In this document: positions 54,757-64,000 of the stretch, piece by piece
Position numbering within the stretch: position 1 is the first letter of the stretch
How the letters are laid out: every line of letters begins with the position of its first letter
Assembly (NCBI RefSeq): GCF_000247815.1
Contig: NC_021678.1
Location: 3,431,425 to 3,495,424 of the forward strand
Length of the DNA stretch: 64,000 nt
From: Ficedula albicollis
Lineage: Eukaryota > Chordata > Aves > Passeriformes > Muscicapidae
Direction: 5' to 3'
The notes under the pieces: generated by a model
Told to the model about the DNA's origin: nothing
Databases searched by the model: none
Seen by the model: only the letters and a program-made list of their open reading frames with translations
Translations under genes and position numbers: made by a program

Positions 54757-55116
54757 CCCCATCCTGAGTGTTTGCTGTTTTTCATAAATTCTACCAGGCA
54801 CCAGGAAGATGGGAGAGGAAGAAAGCTGAGGTGTAGGGCTATAAATCACAGAATTAGGGAGTTGTTTGGGTTGGAAGGGGCCTTAAAGAGCATCCAGTTT
54901 CAGCTTTTGCCACAGGCAGGGACACCTTCCCCTAAGCCCCATCCTGAGTGTTTGCTGGTTTTCATAAATTCTACCAGGCACCAGGAGGATGGGAGAGGAA
55001 GAAAGCTGAGGTGTAGGGCTATAAATCACAGAATTAGGGAGTTGTTTGGGTTGGAAGGGGCCTTAAAGAGCATCCAGTTTCAGCTTTTGCCACAGGCAGG
55101 GACACCTTCCCCTAAG
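54757..55116. repeat. 180-bp two-copy tandem duplication including a CR1 end
   Basis: 54,757-54,936 and 54,937-55,116 are head-to-tail copies with only two mismatches (CTGTTT/CTGGTT near 54,778 and GGAAGAT/GGAGGAT near 54,807). The duplication must postdate insertion of the CR1 fragment it carries. Confidence 0.95.
54845..54936 (-). mobile_element. Short CR1 end inside a tandem duplication, copy 1
   Basis: AATCACAGAATTAGGGAGTT GTTTGGGTTGGAAGGGGCCT to GGGACACCTTCCCCTAAG; duplicated 180 bases downstream. Confidence 0.88.
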
Positions 55117-55140
55117 ACCAGGGTGCTCCAGGCTCTGGTG
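55025..55140 (-). mobile_element. Short CR1 end inside a tandem duplication, copy 2
   Basis: Identical to the 54,845 copy over its length and continuing a little further (GACCAGGGTGCTCCAGGCTC), so this copy probably keeps the original right edge and copy 1 is the duplicate. Confidence 0.85.
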
Positions 55141-55535
55141 GAGTCTCATGGAGGGAAATACTCCCTGGTGGTGTTCCCATCTGGAGGTGGGACCTGTTTG
55201 GTTATCCAAATGTGCTGCAGGTACTTTGGATTTTAAATCCTCCATGCTCAGCTCTGGGCTTGTGTTCTGAGCTGTTGCACCCATGAGTGAATCTTCATTT
55301 CTGGGTGGGTTTTTTTGAAATTCAATTAGGATAGAAAATATATGGTGAGGGTTTCTTTTTCTTCTTGGTATCATGTAATTTAGAAAAAGCCAGGCTGCTC
55401 AGGGATTTATGTAGTATTCAAACAGGGCTTTTTCTCCTCCTGAAGCTGTGTAAGTAGCTGTTCAGGGAATGTGGGCGTTTCCACATTTCCATTTTCATCC
55501 CAGCCTCTCTTTTCATAGTAGTAGCTCCACTTGCT

Positions 55536-55790
55536 CTGTCCACAGGCCAATGTTTTCCATCTGGGGCTGACCTTGGAAACCCATCTTGAAGCTCTGTGCA
55601 ACTTGTGAGCCCACCTGTGCCTCAGTGTTATACTTACAGCCTTTTTACATTTGCATATATGCTTACTGTCCACAGGCCAATGTTTTCCATCTGGGGCTGA
55701 CCTTGGAAACCCATCTTGAAGCTCTGTGCAACTTGTGAGCCCACCTGTGCCTCAGTGTTATACTTACAGCCTTTTTACATTTGCATATAT
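55536..55790. repeat. 130-bp two-copy tandem duplication, apparently perfect
   Basis: CTGTCCACAGGCCAATGTTT to TTTGCATATAT occurs at 55,536 and 55,666 with no mismatch that I can see over about 125 bases. It lies only 420 bases beyond the 180-bp duplication. Confidence 0.95.
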
Positions 55791-56794
55791 TGGCATTTCC
55801 AGCACAAACCCAACTTTACTGGTCTGTTTCACGCTGCTGGCAGTTTCTTGCATTTTAGTGATGAGAAGGGATGATGCTGGCTTGGAGGCAAGTCTGTCCT
55901 GGAGGGAGGGAAACACTGCTTGAGAGCTTGTTAGGGCTATCCAGCACATAATTTGTGGCAGGCAGCTCCGTTTCCTTGCAAACTGGTGCTTGTCAAGTAC
56001 AGGATGTCCAGTTATTGAGGTGTCAGAGCGTTATTGTTGGCCATGATGAAGTGCCAGGAGAGGAGGTGGCTGTAGCAGTGACTCAGGCCCTGCTGCTGTG
56101 AACAGTTTGTTTTGTGCTCTAAAAGCACAGGACAAGAGCTCCCAGCTTTTATCCGGGGCACTCGGTCTCTGTGTGACTCCTCATCAGTGGGGTTGGCAAT
56201 TCACTGGTGGGCTGGGTTGTAAAGCATTAAATCTTCAGTCTTTACAGCAGCTGGGTTTCTCCTGCTTATTTGTGTGCACACATTGTCAGTGTGAACCTCA
56301 GAGTTTGTTTTCCAAGGGCCAAAATACCCTTACAATACAATTATTGAATCTTCCAGCTGTGCTTATGAGCCTCTCTCGTTTAGACTCTCATTTTTCACCG
56401 AGGGTTTGATCCTCTCAGTTTTTCTGGACTGTCTGGGGAGGATGCTGAGGGTTGCAAGTGGAACACACCCACTGCCTCTGAAAGGATTTCCTGGCTCCTG
56501 GTGACGAGTTGCTGAAACAGCTTATTATTTGACTGATTCCTATAGTGACTGTTGCCCTGGCAGCAAAGCTTAGAGAGTAAAAGCACAAACATGAGCAGGG
56601 CACAATTTGATTTCGGAAGGCTTAGGTTTGCTTTGCTTTGGTTGGATTTCAGAGTGCTTTAGGAGGAGTTTTGAGATGAGCAAACGGATATGGGAGGTGC
56701 TTTTTTGCTGGTTTAGGTGGATGTGGTTTTGTCTCTTCAGTGTTAATTGTGAGACTTAACAGTTTCTGCTTGCAAGGAGAAAGGCCTTGTCTCA

Positions 56795-57243
56795 GCACAG
56801 GAAAGATGTGGAGCTGTTAGAGCAGGTCCAGAGGAGGCCTTGGAGATGCTCCAGGGGCTGGAGCCCTTCTGCTCTGGATCCAGCCTGGGAGAGCTGGGGG
56901 TGTTCTCCTGGAGAAGAGAAGGCTCCAGGGAGAGCTCAGAGCCTAAAAGGGTTCCAGAAGAGCTGGGGAGGGACAAGGGATGGAGATCCAGGACATGGGA
57001 ATGGCTTTAAACTGCCAGAGGGCAGGGTCAGATGGGATATTGGGAAGGAATTGTTCCTGGGAGGGTGGGCAGGCCCTGGCACAGGGTGCCCAGAGCAGCT
57101 GTGGCTGCCCCTGGATCCCTGGCAGTGCCCAAGGCCAGGCTGGATGGGGCTTGGAGCAGCCTGGGACAGTGGAAGGTGTCCCTGCCCATGGCACTGGGTG
57201 TGCTTTAAGGGCCCTCCCAAGCCAGATCATTCCATGATTTGAA
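56795..57243 (+). mobile_element. CR1 LINE 3' fragment, about 450 bases
   Basis: From CACAGGAAAGATGTGGAGCT (LLEQVQRR-type ORF2 block) through TGCCAGAGGGCAGGGTCAGA to GATCATTCCATGATTTG. Near-identical to the 14.9-kb copy across 57,015-57,180. Confidence 0.93.
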
Positions 57244-58433
57244 GTGTGGAGGAGTAATCAGCTGATGATTTCATGGCTGTTTATCTTGTTGTTGAACCAG
57301 AAGGGTTGATGCTCCCACTTTTGCTCCTTGTGCCCAGCTGCATCTCAGGAAAACAGGTCTTGGTAGGCAGGGTTGCAGCAGTGCACACCAAATACTTGTT
57401 TAACCCTCTGAGGTGACTGTGGCCAAGGTGTAGATGGAAGTGGTGGTGGGAATTACTCCCCATGTTTTGAGTTAGCACTTCAGTGTTTGCTGGGAGCAGG
57501 AAAAAAGGTCCTGTAAGCACGAGAAGGTGTGACCTGGAGCCCTTGATGAGGTTGTTTCATCCTGCTCTCTTTTGTGTGGGTATTTTGAGGTACTGGTTTT
57601 CCACAGCATCATTATCACGGTGCAGTTGGTATTGTTATGATAATCACATTGTTATTTATAATTCCTTGTCGGCTTCAGGCTCCTTAATGAGGCAGCTCTG
57701 CTGTGGATGGAGGGAATTTTTTAGTCACCCAGGCTAGAGAACCTGTGTCAGAGTTGGGGAGGTTTGTGTGTGCCCCATCCTCATGGGACCACGCTGAGCC
57801 TGGGCCTGGCTGCAGGTGACACTGCTCCCCACCTTCTGTGGAAGGGAGGGGGTCAGTGAGAGCTGTGAGTCCCCCATAGTTTCTGCAAACCCACCCTCCA
57901 TCAAGTTTTTGTGGATACACCATAGGGAATGAGGAATTTTTAATGTGACAAACTGGAAGGTGTGAGTAAAGAAGCTTTTTTTTTCCTATTCCTCCCCCAT
58001 TAGACAGGCTGTGAAAACAGGCTTGAATAATAAGTGGTGTTAAAAATTTTGGTTGGTTTTCCTCATTTTAACTCTCAGTGAAAACAGCTCATCTCCATGG
58101 CCTGTGTCCTTTCCTCCTGTATCATTTACTGTGCTTTTACAAAAGGTGCTTGATAGTGATTTACACTGGTGGTGGGAGAGCAGCGGGCTGGGATTGCACA
58201 TTTTGGAACTGGCTGTAGTTTCCAGCAATATTGCCCAAACCTGCAGTTTTACTGCAAGGCACATATTTGTTGGTTTTTGTCAGACTGCCAGGCCAGGTAT
58301 CCTTGGGTCACACCAGCATTTTGGGACTCTTGTGCCAGAATCCGAGTGCTATTTGCAGCTGGCAACAGATTTTTCCATCTGGAGCTCATCTCAGAACCTG
58401 CTGGCAGTTTTGCATGGAATGTAATCGGGGAAT

Positions 58434-58705
58434 GGTTTAGGTTGGAAAAGCCCTCTGAGCTCCAATCATTCCCCCAGCACTCCCAAGGCCACCACTCACC
58501 CATGTCCCCAAGTGCCACATCTATGGACTCCAGTCATTCCCCCAGCACTCCCAAGGCCACCACTCACCCATGTCCCCAAGTGCCACATCTACAAATGTTT
58601 TAAATCCCTCCAGGCAGGGATGGTGACTGACACTGTCCTGAGCAGCCTGTTCCAGGGCTGGACAATTTTAATTTTTCCCAGTGTCCAATCTGCACCTTCC
58701 CTGGC
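58434..58705 (-). mobile_element. CR1 LINE 3' fragment of a different subfamily, with internal duplication
   Basis: GTTTAGGTTGGAAAAGCCCT, GTGCCACATCTACAAATGTT, TTAAATCCCTCCAG and CTGAGCAGCCTGTTCCAGGG match the 'tttaaatacctccaggga' type of avian CR1. A 68-bp segment at 58,461-58,596 is present twice in tandem. Confidence 0.88.
58461..58596. repeat. 68-bp two-copy tandem duplication inside CR1
   Basis: TCCAATCATTCCCCCAGCAC to GTGCCACATCTA at 58,461 and 58,529, differing at one early base (CAA/CAG) and at the final few bases. Confidence 0.92.
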
Positions 58706-60413
58706 AGTGGGGATGTAATTTGAAGGTTGGCTACAGGCTCCTGAACTGTGTCTGTGGGATTCCAAATCCTTAAAAATGTCGTCAGGGTGGACAGGAAGCT
58801 GCTCTGTCAGGTTCAGGGATTTGAGAAACTGGGATTCAGGCACTCCAGTGTTGAAAAGTGGAAAGATTTAATGAATATTGGCCCACAGAGTGTTTGGACA
58901 GCCCCAGATCCAGACTGGATTGTAACCCAAGGCTCAGAGAGGCTGTGAAACAGCACGGGGAGCTGGGCCCAGAGCTTGGGTGGGGGGGAACAGCATTAAA
59001 AATAAATAACTTTGGCTTTATCAACATTGTGAGGTGCCATCCTGAGAAGCAACAAGAAGTCTGTTAGGGTTGTCTGTTGGGAATTTGTGCTGCCAGAGCC
59101 GGGATCTGAAAGGAGCACACGGAGATGGGCGGATGGAGCTGAGCTGCTGCTCAGTCCCAGCCTTGTAGGAGCTTCTAATGTGGGTTACCATGCATAATTC
59201 AGGCCATCCTTTTTCCATGTTCAGAGCTCTGTAACTAAATACTGATTTGCTAAACACAACTTGAATAATGAAGCAATCTGTGGCTTGAAAGCCTTCCTCA
59301 GTGGTGAAAGAGAAGGAAGCAAACAGAGCTGCATCCTCACTTCTGCTTTAAGACAACACAGGGATGCAGAAAGTGGAAGAGTCATCTTCATCCCTGCCTG
59401 TCAGTGGGTTTAAATACATTCCTGGTGTATCCAGTAAGTGAGAGGTGGCCTGTCCAAACTACCGCCAGCCCTTCCATCCAAGGCTTTTTCTTTTCTCTAC
59501 CATCACACTTTGTTCCATGGAAAAACAAATTTAAAACTTCACCTTGTGTTTCTTGCTGAGCTTAGAGTAGCAGATCAAAAAATGAATTGATGTGCAGTGT
59601 GGTCATGTTTGCGTAGGAGTAAAGCTCTGTATCTGTTCTGAGCCACTTCAGCTCAAATCGTGCCAGTAGAGTAAATTATTTTGGTTTTCCTCAGTCACAA
59701 CTTTGCTCCCTTGGATGAAACACAAACACTTGGGAGCCTGTAAGAGGCTAAAAATATTCTTACAGATTATAAAGGCTTGAGTTGACTTTTGAGAATATGA
59801 AGTGCTTTTTTTTCCCTGTGCTGTTACCTTCTCACCTCATGTTTATGAAGCTGCAGCAGGGCACGTGGTCTGTGGGATGGTGGGGCTTCCACTGCTTTCC
59901 TCTCCTTGCTCTGGGGAGGAGCAGTTTTGGTTGGTTGGTGGTTGAATATACACCTCAGGCCTGAGGATTTGCTGGTGGTGGTCACTGCCATCGCTGCCTT
60001 GTTTGCTACTCGTGTCTCAAAAATTCAGGAAGAGACTCCAAGCAAGTAATTTCTGTGTTCCTGTAACTTTTGTACCGTAAGAGATCAGCTTTTCTAAGCT
60101 ATTTCTGCAATTCATTGAGTATAGAAATTTCTTACCTAGTTCCTCTTCTTTATTTTTTTTTTTCTTCTGGTTCCTTTTTTTTTAGCTGATAGAAAACATT
60201 TCTTTGAATTGGAGCAGTATACCCTGGAAACGGTCAAGTTTGCCTCACAGAGCTGCTAAATATCTGCAAACCTAAATTCTTTTAGTTTATTTTCAGGCTA
60301 ATCTGCTTGACTATTGATTTTCCTGCTGCTCTTTTGGCCCAGAGAGTAGATCCTTGCTTATCTACATCAATTTTTCAGTGTTGATGACTATATGTGGAAC
60401 TTGGAGGAGTTCT

Positions 60414-60548
60414 AGGGTGGGTTGGACAGGACTTGGAGCAAGCTAGTCTCGTGGAAGGTGTCCCTGCCCCATGGCAGGGTGTTGGAATGGGATGAGCCTT
60501 GAGGTCCCTTCCAACCCAAACCAGTCTGGCATTTTGTGATTTTATGAT
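60414..60548 (+). mobile_element. CR1 LINE 3' fragment upstream of the SGMS1 coding exon
   Basis: GGTGGGTTGGACAGGACTTG through CCTTCCAACCCAAACCAGTC to TTTTGTGATTTTATG. It lies 440 bases before the inferred acceptor. Confidence 0.88.
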
Positions 60549-60994
60549 TTTTGCCCTGCAGAATTAAAAGCAGGTTCCGTATCCAATCACTGGAGCCACA
60601 CATTGCACTGAGGTGCCGGTCTGTGAGGGTTAGAAAAGGTTTCTACCACAAATAGTAGCAAACATCTGCTCTGTAGCTCCTTAAATCCATGAGTGCGAGC
60701 GGAGTTTGGGTGCTGCTTATGGCCTAGAGCATTGAAATGGAAAATGTAACAAATAGAGAGCAGGAAGGAGGCTTCCCACAGCTGCAAAGTGGTGATAAAT
60801 CTTTTAAGACATCAACAGCGAGCTCGGGGAGGACAGTGCTGTGTGTACAAGGCTGGAGCTCAAATCTGCTGCTCTGTTCCCTCCAGAGTCCGCTGTCCAT
60901 CCCGAGCACAGCCGGCGTTGTGCCGGAATTTTGGCTTTGGCCACGAACTAATGCCTGGTTTTGTGTTTTTCCTCCCCCTTCCCCAGGAGGAAGA

Positions 60995-61274
60995 ATGGCA
61001 GCAGGAAGATGAAGTAGCGCGTTTCCTATGCTGCCCGCGGCGGCACGCGCTGGCGTGGGCCGGCTAGGGACGGGCTCCGCCACGGCCGAAGCCGCTGCCG
61101 GGACAAGATGAAGAAGCCGAGGAGGAGCTCCCCGCCGCGCTGCAGCCGCGGTGCCCGCCGCCCGCTCTGAAGCCCATGTGCCGGCGTCCCTGGCAGCATG
61201 AAAGAGGTGGTGCTGTGGTCGCCCGAGGAGGTGGCCGGCTGGCTGACGGACAATGCCGTGCCGGAGTACTGTGA
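60995..61274 (+). promoter_or_regulatory. SGMS1: Cluster of five upstream AUGs in the SGMS1 leader
   Basis: Five AUGs precede the SGMS1 start within the inferred exon. They are: 60,995-61,012 (5 codons, with A at -3 and G at +4, a strong context); 61,009-61,017 (AUG, one codon, stop); 61,028-61,111 (27 codons, weak context); 61,108-61,170 (20 codons, A at -3); and 61,176-61,274 (32 codons, weak context). The last is out of frame and overlaps the main coding start by 77 bases. Such an arrangement usually lowers main-frame translation and can make it depend on re-initiation. Whether these frames are translated is inference, and the first ones exist in the mRNA only if the acceptor at 60,986 is used. 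Confidence 0.6.
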
Positions 61275-61808
61275 GCCCCTGAGGAGCTTCACCGGGCGGG
61301 ACCTCATCAACCTGACGGAGGAGGATTTCAAGAGATCCCCTCTGTGCCGGGTGTCTTCCGACAGCGGCCGGCGGCTGCTGAACATGATCGAGGGGCTGAA
61401 GATGGCTCACCACATGGAGGCTCACAAGAACGGCCACGCCAACGGGCACGTGCGCGGCGCCGCCGGCCAGAACGGCTTCGGCGCCGCGCTCAAGCTCAAC
61501 GGGGTCCCCAATGGCTTCAAGAAGGAGATGATCAAGATCCCCATGCCGGAGCCGGAGCGCTCGCAGTATCCCATGGAGTGGGGCAAGACTCTCCTGGCTT
61601 TTATTTATGCACTTTTTTGTTTCGTCTTCACCACGGTGACTATCTCGGTGGTTCATGAACGAGTGCCTCCCAAGGAGGTGCAGCCTCCCCTCCCAGATGC
61701 ATTTTTTGATCGCTTTGATCGGGTGCAATGGGCTTTTTCTATTTGTGAAATCAACGGCATGATCCTTGTAGGACTGTGGTTTGTTCAGTGGCTGCTCTTA
61801 AAATACAA
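61198..61808 (+). CDS. SGMS1: Sphingomyelin synthase 1, N-terminal part (first coding exon)
   Basis: Sphingomyelin synthase 1 is a Golgi membrane enzyme that moves phosphocholine from phosphatidylcholine to ceramide, making sphingomyelin and diacylglycerol. The 203 complete codons here match the vertebrate SMS1 N-terminus almost collinearly. A SAM domain spans about residues 5-70 (VVLWSPEEVAGWL, EYCEPL, FTGRDLINLTEEDFK, LCRVSSDSGRRLL). A conserved linker follows (HHMEAHKNGHANGH; EMIKIPMPE; RSQYPMEWGK). Membrane segment 1 is about residues 131-152, followed by the conserved VVHERVPPKEVQPPLPD loop, and membrane segment 2 is about 181-201. The SAM domain separates SMS1 from SMS2. Residues about 85-101 are Gly/Ala-rich and differ from the mammalian linker. 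The ATG has A at -3. The lipid-phosphatase-type catalytic His/His/Asp residues are encoded in later exons outside the window. The in-frame TAA at 61,810 is intronic. The last codon is split after AA, so the next exon should supply its third base. Confidence 0.96.
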
Positions 61809-62099
61809 GTAAGTGGAACCTTTTCAAAACTTGAGTGCTTCTGACAGCTTTTGGAGGGCAGATGCTGGTTTGCACCCAAACAAAATGAAGCTTCTGGTGA
61901 TCTTTTCATCTCGGTTTTCAGAGCTGAAATAGATAGCAGGCAGGGTGGGCTGCTTGTGCAGAAGGCAGAGGTCCAAATGTTCCCTGAGCAACACGCCTGC
62001 TCGTGTTTGACTGCGTGGTTAACTCGAACCTTGTTCATGGGTGGAAAGCCATGGGTTGGATGGAATGATGTTCTGAACTCACTGTTTGCTCAGAGGGAG

Positions 62100-62396
62100 C
62101 ACAGCTCATGCTCCTGTGAGGGCAGCTGTGAGCCAGGATCCGGGGGAATGGCTGGAGCTGGACCGTGGCGGGGTCAGGCTGGAGATCAGGGCAAGGCTCT
62201 TCCCCCAGAGGGTGCTGGCACTGCCCAGGCTCCCCAGGGAATGGGCACAGCCCCGAGGCTGCCAGAGCTCCAGGAGGGTTTGGATCCTGCTCCCGGGGAT
62301 GCCCAGGGTGGGATTGTTGGGATGTCTGTGCAGGGTCTGGAGCTGGATCCATGATCCCTGCGGGTCCCTACCAGCTCAGAGTGTTCCGTGATTTTA
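62100..62396 (+). mobile_element. CR1 LINE 3' fragment, distinct subfamily
   Basis: GCTGGAGATCAGGGCAAGGC, CTCCCCAGGGAATGGGCACA, GGCTGCCAGAGCTCCAGGAG and GGTGGGATTGTTGGGATGTC, with a terminal AGAGTGTTCCGTGATTTTA. The spacing of these blocks is that of an avian CR1 3' end different from the other copies here. Confidence 0.82.
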
Positions 62397-62663
62397 AAGC
62401 CAAGGGAAACAGCTAGAGGAGGTGGTGTGGAATTGCCCTCAAGAAGGAGGTGTTGGGTTAATTGGGCCATACTGGGGATCAAACACTCTGTGGTGGAGCT
62501 GACCAGAGCCTGTAGGTGAAGAAGAGCAGAATCCTTGGAGAATTTGAAGCAGGGAGATGTAGGTTGAGTTGATGGTAGCACATATTGGTGTCACTGGCAG
62601 ATCTGAAAGTCCTCCCCTGCCATGTCCCCATTTGCTTTGGGGTGTTTATTTTTATTTCTGTTA

Positions 62664-62722
62664 TAGGATCACAGAATGTTTGGGTCTGGAAGGGGACTCT
62701 AAAGGTCATCTCATTCCAAGGA
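62664..62722 (-). mobile_element. Short CR1 terminal fragment
   Basis: AGGATCACAGAATGTTTGGG TCTGGAAGGGGACTCTAAAG GTCATCTCATTCCAAGG is an inverted CR1 3' terminus of about 60 bases. Confidence 0.8.
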
Positions 62723-63146
62723 GGAAGTCTCCTTTGGAAGGGCCTTTTCTGGTGTTAGGGGAAGATGCCAGGGAGCCCCAGAGCCTGGTCAGATTCCACT
62801 GATCATGGAATGTTTCGAAGACTAAAATCCCTCTTTCCCCCCTTTCTGTGAGCAGAGGGATCAAGGTCCCAGAGGCCCAAGCTGTGGCTGGGCAGCAAAA
62901 AGAGAAGAGCAGGAGAAAGGGAAGAGCAGGAGAGGTGCTGGCAGGAACAGGAGCACAGCGAGGTGGCTTTATCTGGGGGATCTTGTTCTTGTGGTTTTGG
63001 ATAGTGCACACCAAAGGGGTGGTGACTCAGTGCTACAGAAAGAGCTGAATCCTTTTGTGGTGGGGTTATCCCCTCCTTTTGAAACTTAATTCAGGAGTAA
63101 AGGGAGGGCATTGGGCCAGATGGGCCTTCCTCACTTCTGCTTCCTC

Positions 63147-63287
63147 ATCCCTGGCAGTGTCCAAGGCCAGGCTGGATGGGGTTTGGAGCAGCCTGGGACA
63201 GTGGAAGGTGTCCCTGCCCCTGGCAGGGGTGGAACTGGAAGGGCTTTAAGGTCCTTTCCAACCCGAACATTCTGTGATTCCACAATT
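63147..63287 (+). mobile_element. CR1 LINE 3' fragment
   Basis: CATCCCTGGCAGTGTCCAAG through TCCAACCCGAACATTCTGTG ATTCCAC. Well preserved, and close in sequence to the inverted copy at 21.0 kb. Confidence 0.92.
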
Positions 63288-64000
63288 CTAATGCTGTCCA
63301 TGACATGGGGTTGGGCTGGTGTCTCTCCAGAGGGCAGGAGCAGGTCTGGCTGGGCAGAGTTTCCACAGGGAGCTCAAGGAAGCTGCTGAGGCAGATGAAT
63401 TTCTCTGGGAAGCATTCCCAGATGCTGTGGGAGAAGCACAGTGCCAGGGCTGGCCATGTGCTTGGCTCATGGGGCTGAAGGAGCAGCTCTGCTGAGGTCT
63501 GCAGAGCTGGAATGGAGCTCTCTGGGCCAGGAATAAGTGTGGAGGTTGTACTTGCTGGCTGGCTGAGTCTCACACTCATGCAAATCCTCTGGAGAAAGGG
63601 AAATGGGAAGCCTTTTACATTTCTTTTTTTCTTTAGATGACAGTGCAGAGCTCTCTCAGACTTTCCTAAGGTAAAATATGCCAAATCCAGCAAAATCAAG
63701 TGGTAGTTTTAATTTAAAATGCTGCCACTTCTTTGGTCTCTCAGAATATGATCCCCAACCCCCTGTTTGCCTTGCTGTTACAAAGAAAAAAGCAGGTTCA
63801 TGTCTGGTTCTAAAAGCCACAAGGATGAGAGATCTGAGGGGAAAAACTCTTCAGAGGAGAACCCCTGCCCCACTGGAATGGTGCCCTCCACACTTAAGTT
63901 TCAGTTGGTGGAGCAGGATTAATAATTATAATTCTTAACTCACAGCTTTGCCCATTTTTACGCCAGGAGAGGGAAGAAAAAAGTCTGGAATACTGTGTTA

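Larger units (their letters stand above)
38887..60986 (+). other. Putative SGMS1 first intron, non-coding
   Basis: If the donor at 38,887 joins the acceptor at 60,986, this 22.1-kb stretch is an intron. It contains the CpG shoulder to 39.66 kb, a TA/TG/CA-rich patch near 39,845-39,895, the 47-bp minisatellite at 43.8-44.3 kb, CR1 fragments on both strands and five groups of two-copy tandem duplications, each listed separately. Long T tracts end in AG at 54,462-54,492, but the following sequence does not look like a known exon. I saw no open frame resembling a known protein. Further untranslated SGMS1 exons could hide here and would not be detectable by reading alone. Confidence 0.5.
60987..61808 (+). 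other. SGMS1: SGMS1 exon: 5' leader plus first coding segment
   Basis: Exon limits are inferred from splice signals. Upstream is a long pyrimidine tract ending in CAG at 60,984-60,986, with a branch-point-like CTAAT near 60,948-60,952, about 35 bases before the AG. Downstream, AA|GTAAGT gives a consensus donor with GT at 61,809-61,810. The exon would be 822 bases: a 211-base leader, then coding sequence from 61,198. The homologous human gene has a similar plan, with untranslated 5' exons spliced to one large exon carrying the start codon, SAM domain and first two membrane segments. The 5' end could differ if another acceptor is used; the 3' end is more secure because the reading frame stops one base after the donor. 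Confidence 0.85.
61809..64000 (+). other. SGMS1: Start of the SGMS1 intron after the first coding exon
   Basis: This begins with the GTAAGT donor and holds three CR1 fragments (62.1, 62.66 and 63.14 kb). The next coding exon, expected to continue from the second membrane segment into the next transmembrane hairpin, is not visible before the window ends. Confidence 0.8.

Noticed and set aside
60724..61728. 334-residue minus-strand open frame
   Set aside because: It is antisense to the SGMS1 exon. Its openness follows from the GC-rich codon pattern of the real gene, and its sequence resembles no family.
61809..61812. TAA after codon 204 as the true stop of a short SMS1 isoform
   Set aside because: The TAA is part of the consensus donor GTAAGT at the expected exon boundary. 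A read-through isoform is possible but unsupported, and it would lack the catalytic domain.

Overview
This is vertebrate nuclear DNA, almost certainly from a bird. More than two dozen truncated copies of the avian CR1 LINE lie on both strands, many ending in the ATTCTRTG-type 3' terminus. The one recognisable protein-coding exon encodes the start of sphingomyelin synthase 1. The CR1 subfamily style suggests a neoavian, perhaps a passerine, but that is a weak inference. There is no sign of bacterial or viral gene organisation: long open frames occur only in GC-rich repeats, in homopolymers, or antisense to the real exon.

Layout. From 1 to about 38.3 kb the window is non-coding. It holds scattered CR1 fragments, one longer piece of CR1 reverse transcriptase on the minus strand (about 26.9-28.2 kb), and a 43-bp minisatellite broken by an improbable 1,934-base run of G. 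From about 38.34 to 39.66 kb there is a CpG-rich island with a likely untranslated exon ending in a good splice donor (38,886/38,887). This is the best candidate for an SGMS1 promoter. It is directly preceded by a (TCC)n tract containing a 112-base G run. From 38.9 to 61.0 kb is a putative 22-kb first intron with a ten-unit 47-bp minisatellite (43.8-44.3 kb), a third G run, many CR1 copies in both orientations and several young two-copy tandem duplications. At 60,987-61,808 lies the first coding exon of SGMS1 (plus strand). It has a leader with five upstream AUGs, then 203 codons covering the SAM domain, the linker and the first two membrane segments. The remaining 2.2 kb is the start of the next intron; the catalytic exons lie beyond the window.

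The items most worth a second look are the G runs, which look like assembly artefacts inside tandem arrays, the AUG-rich SGMS1 leader, the inverted CR1 copies flanking the coding exon, and the unusual number of near-identical two-copy tandem duplications (periods 41-180 bp). I did not find a convincing new biological system. Apart from SGMS1 and the repeats, most of the window is ordinary avian non-coding sequence.
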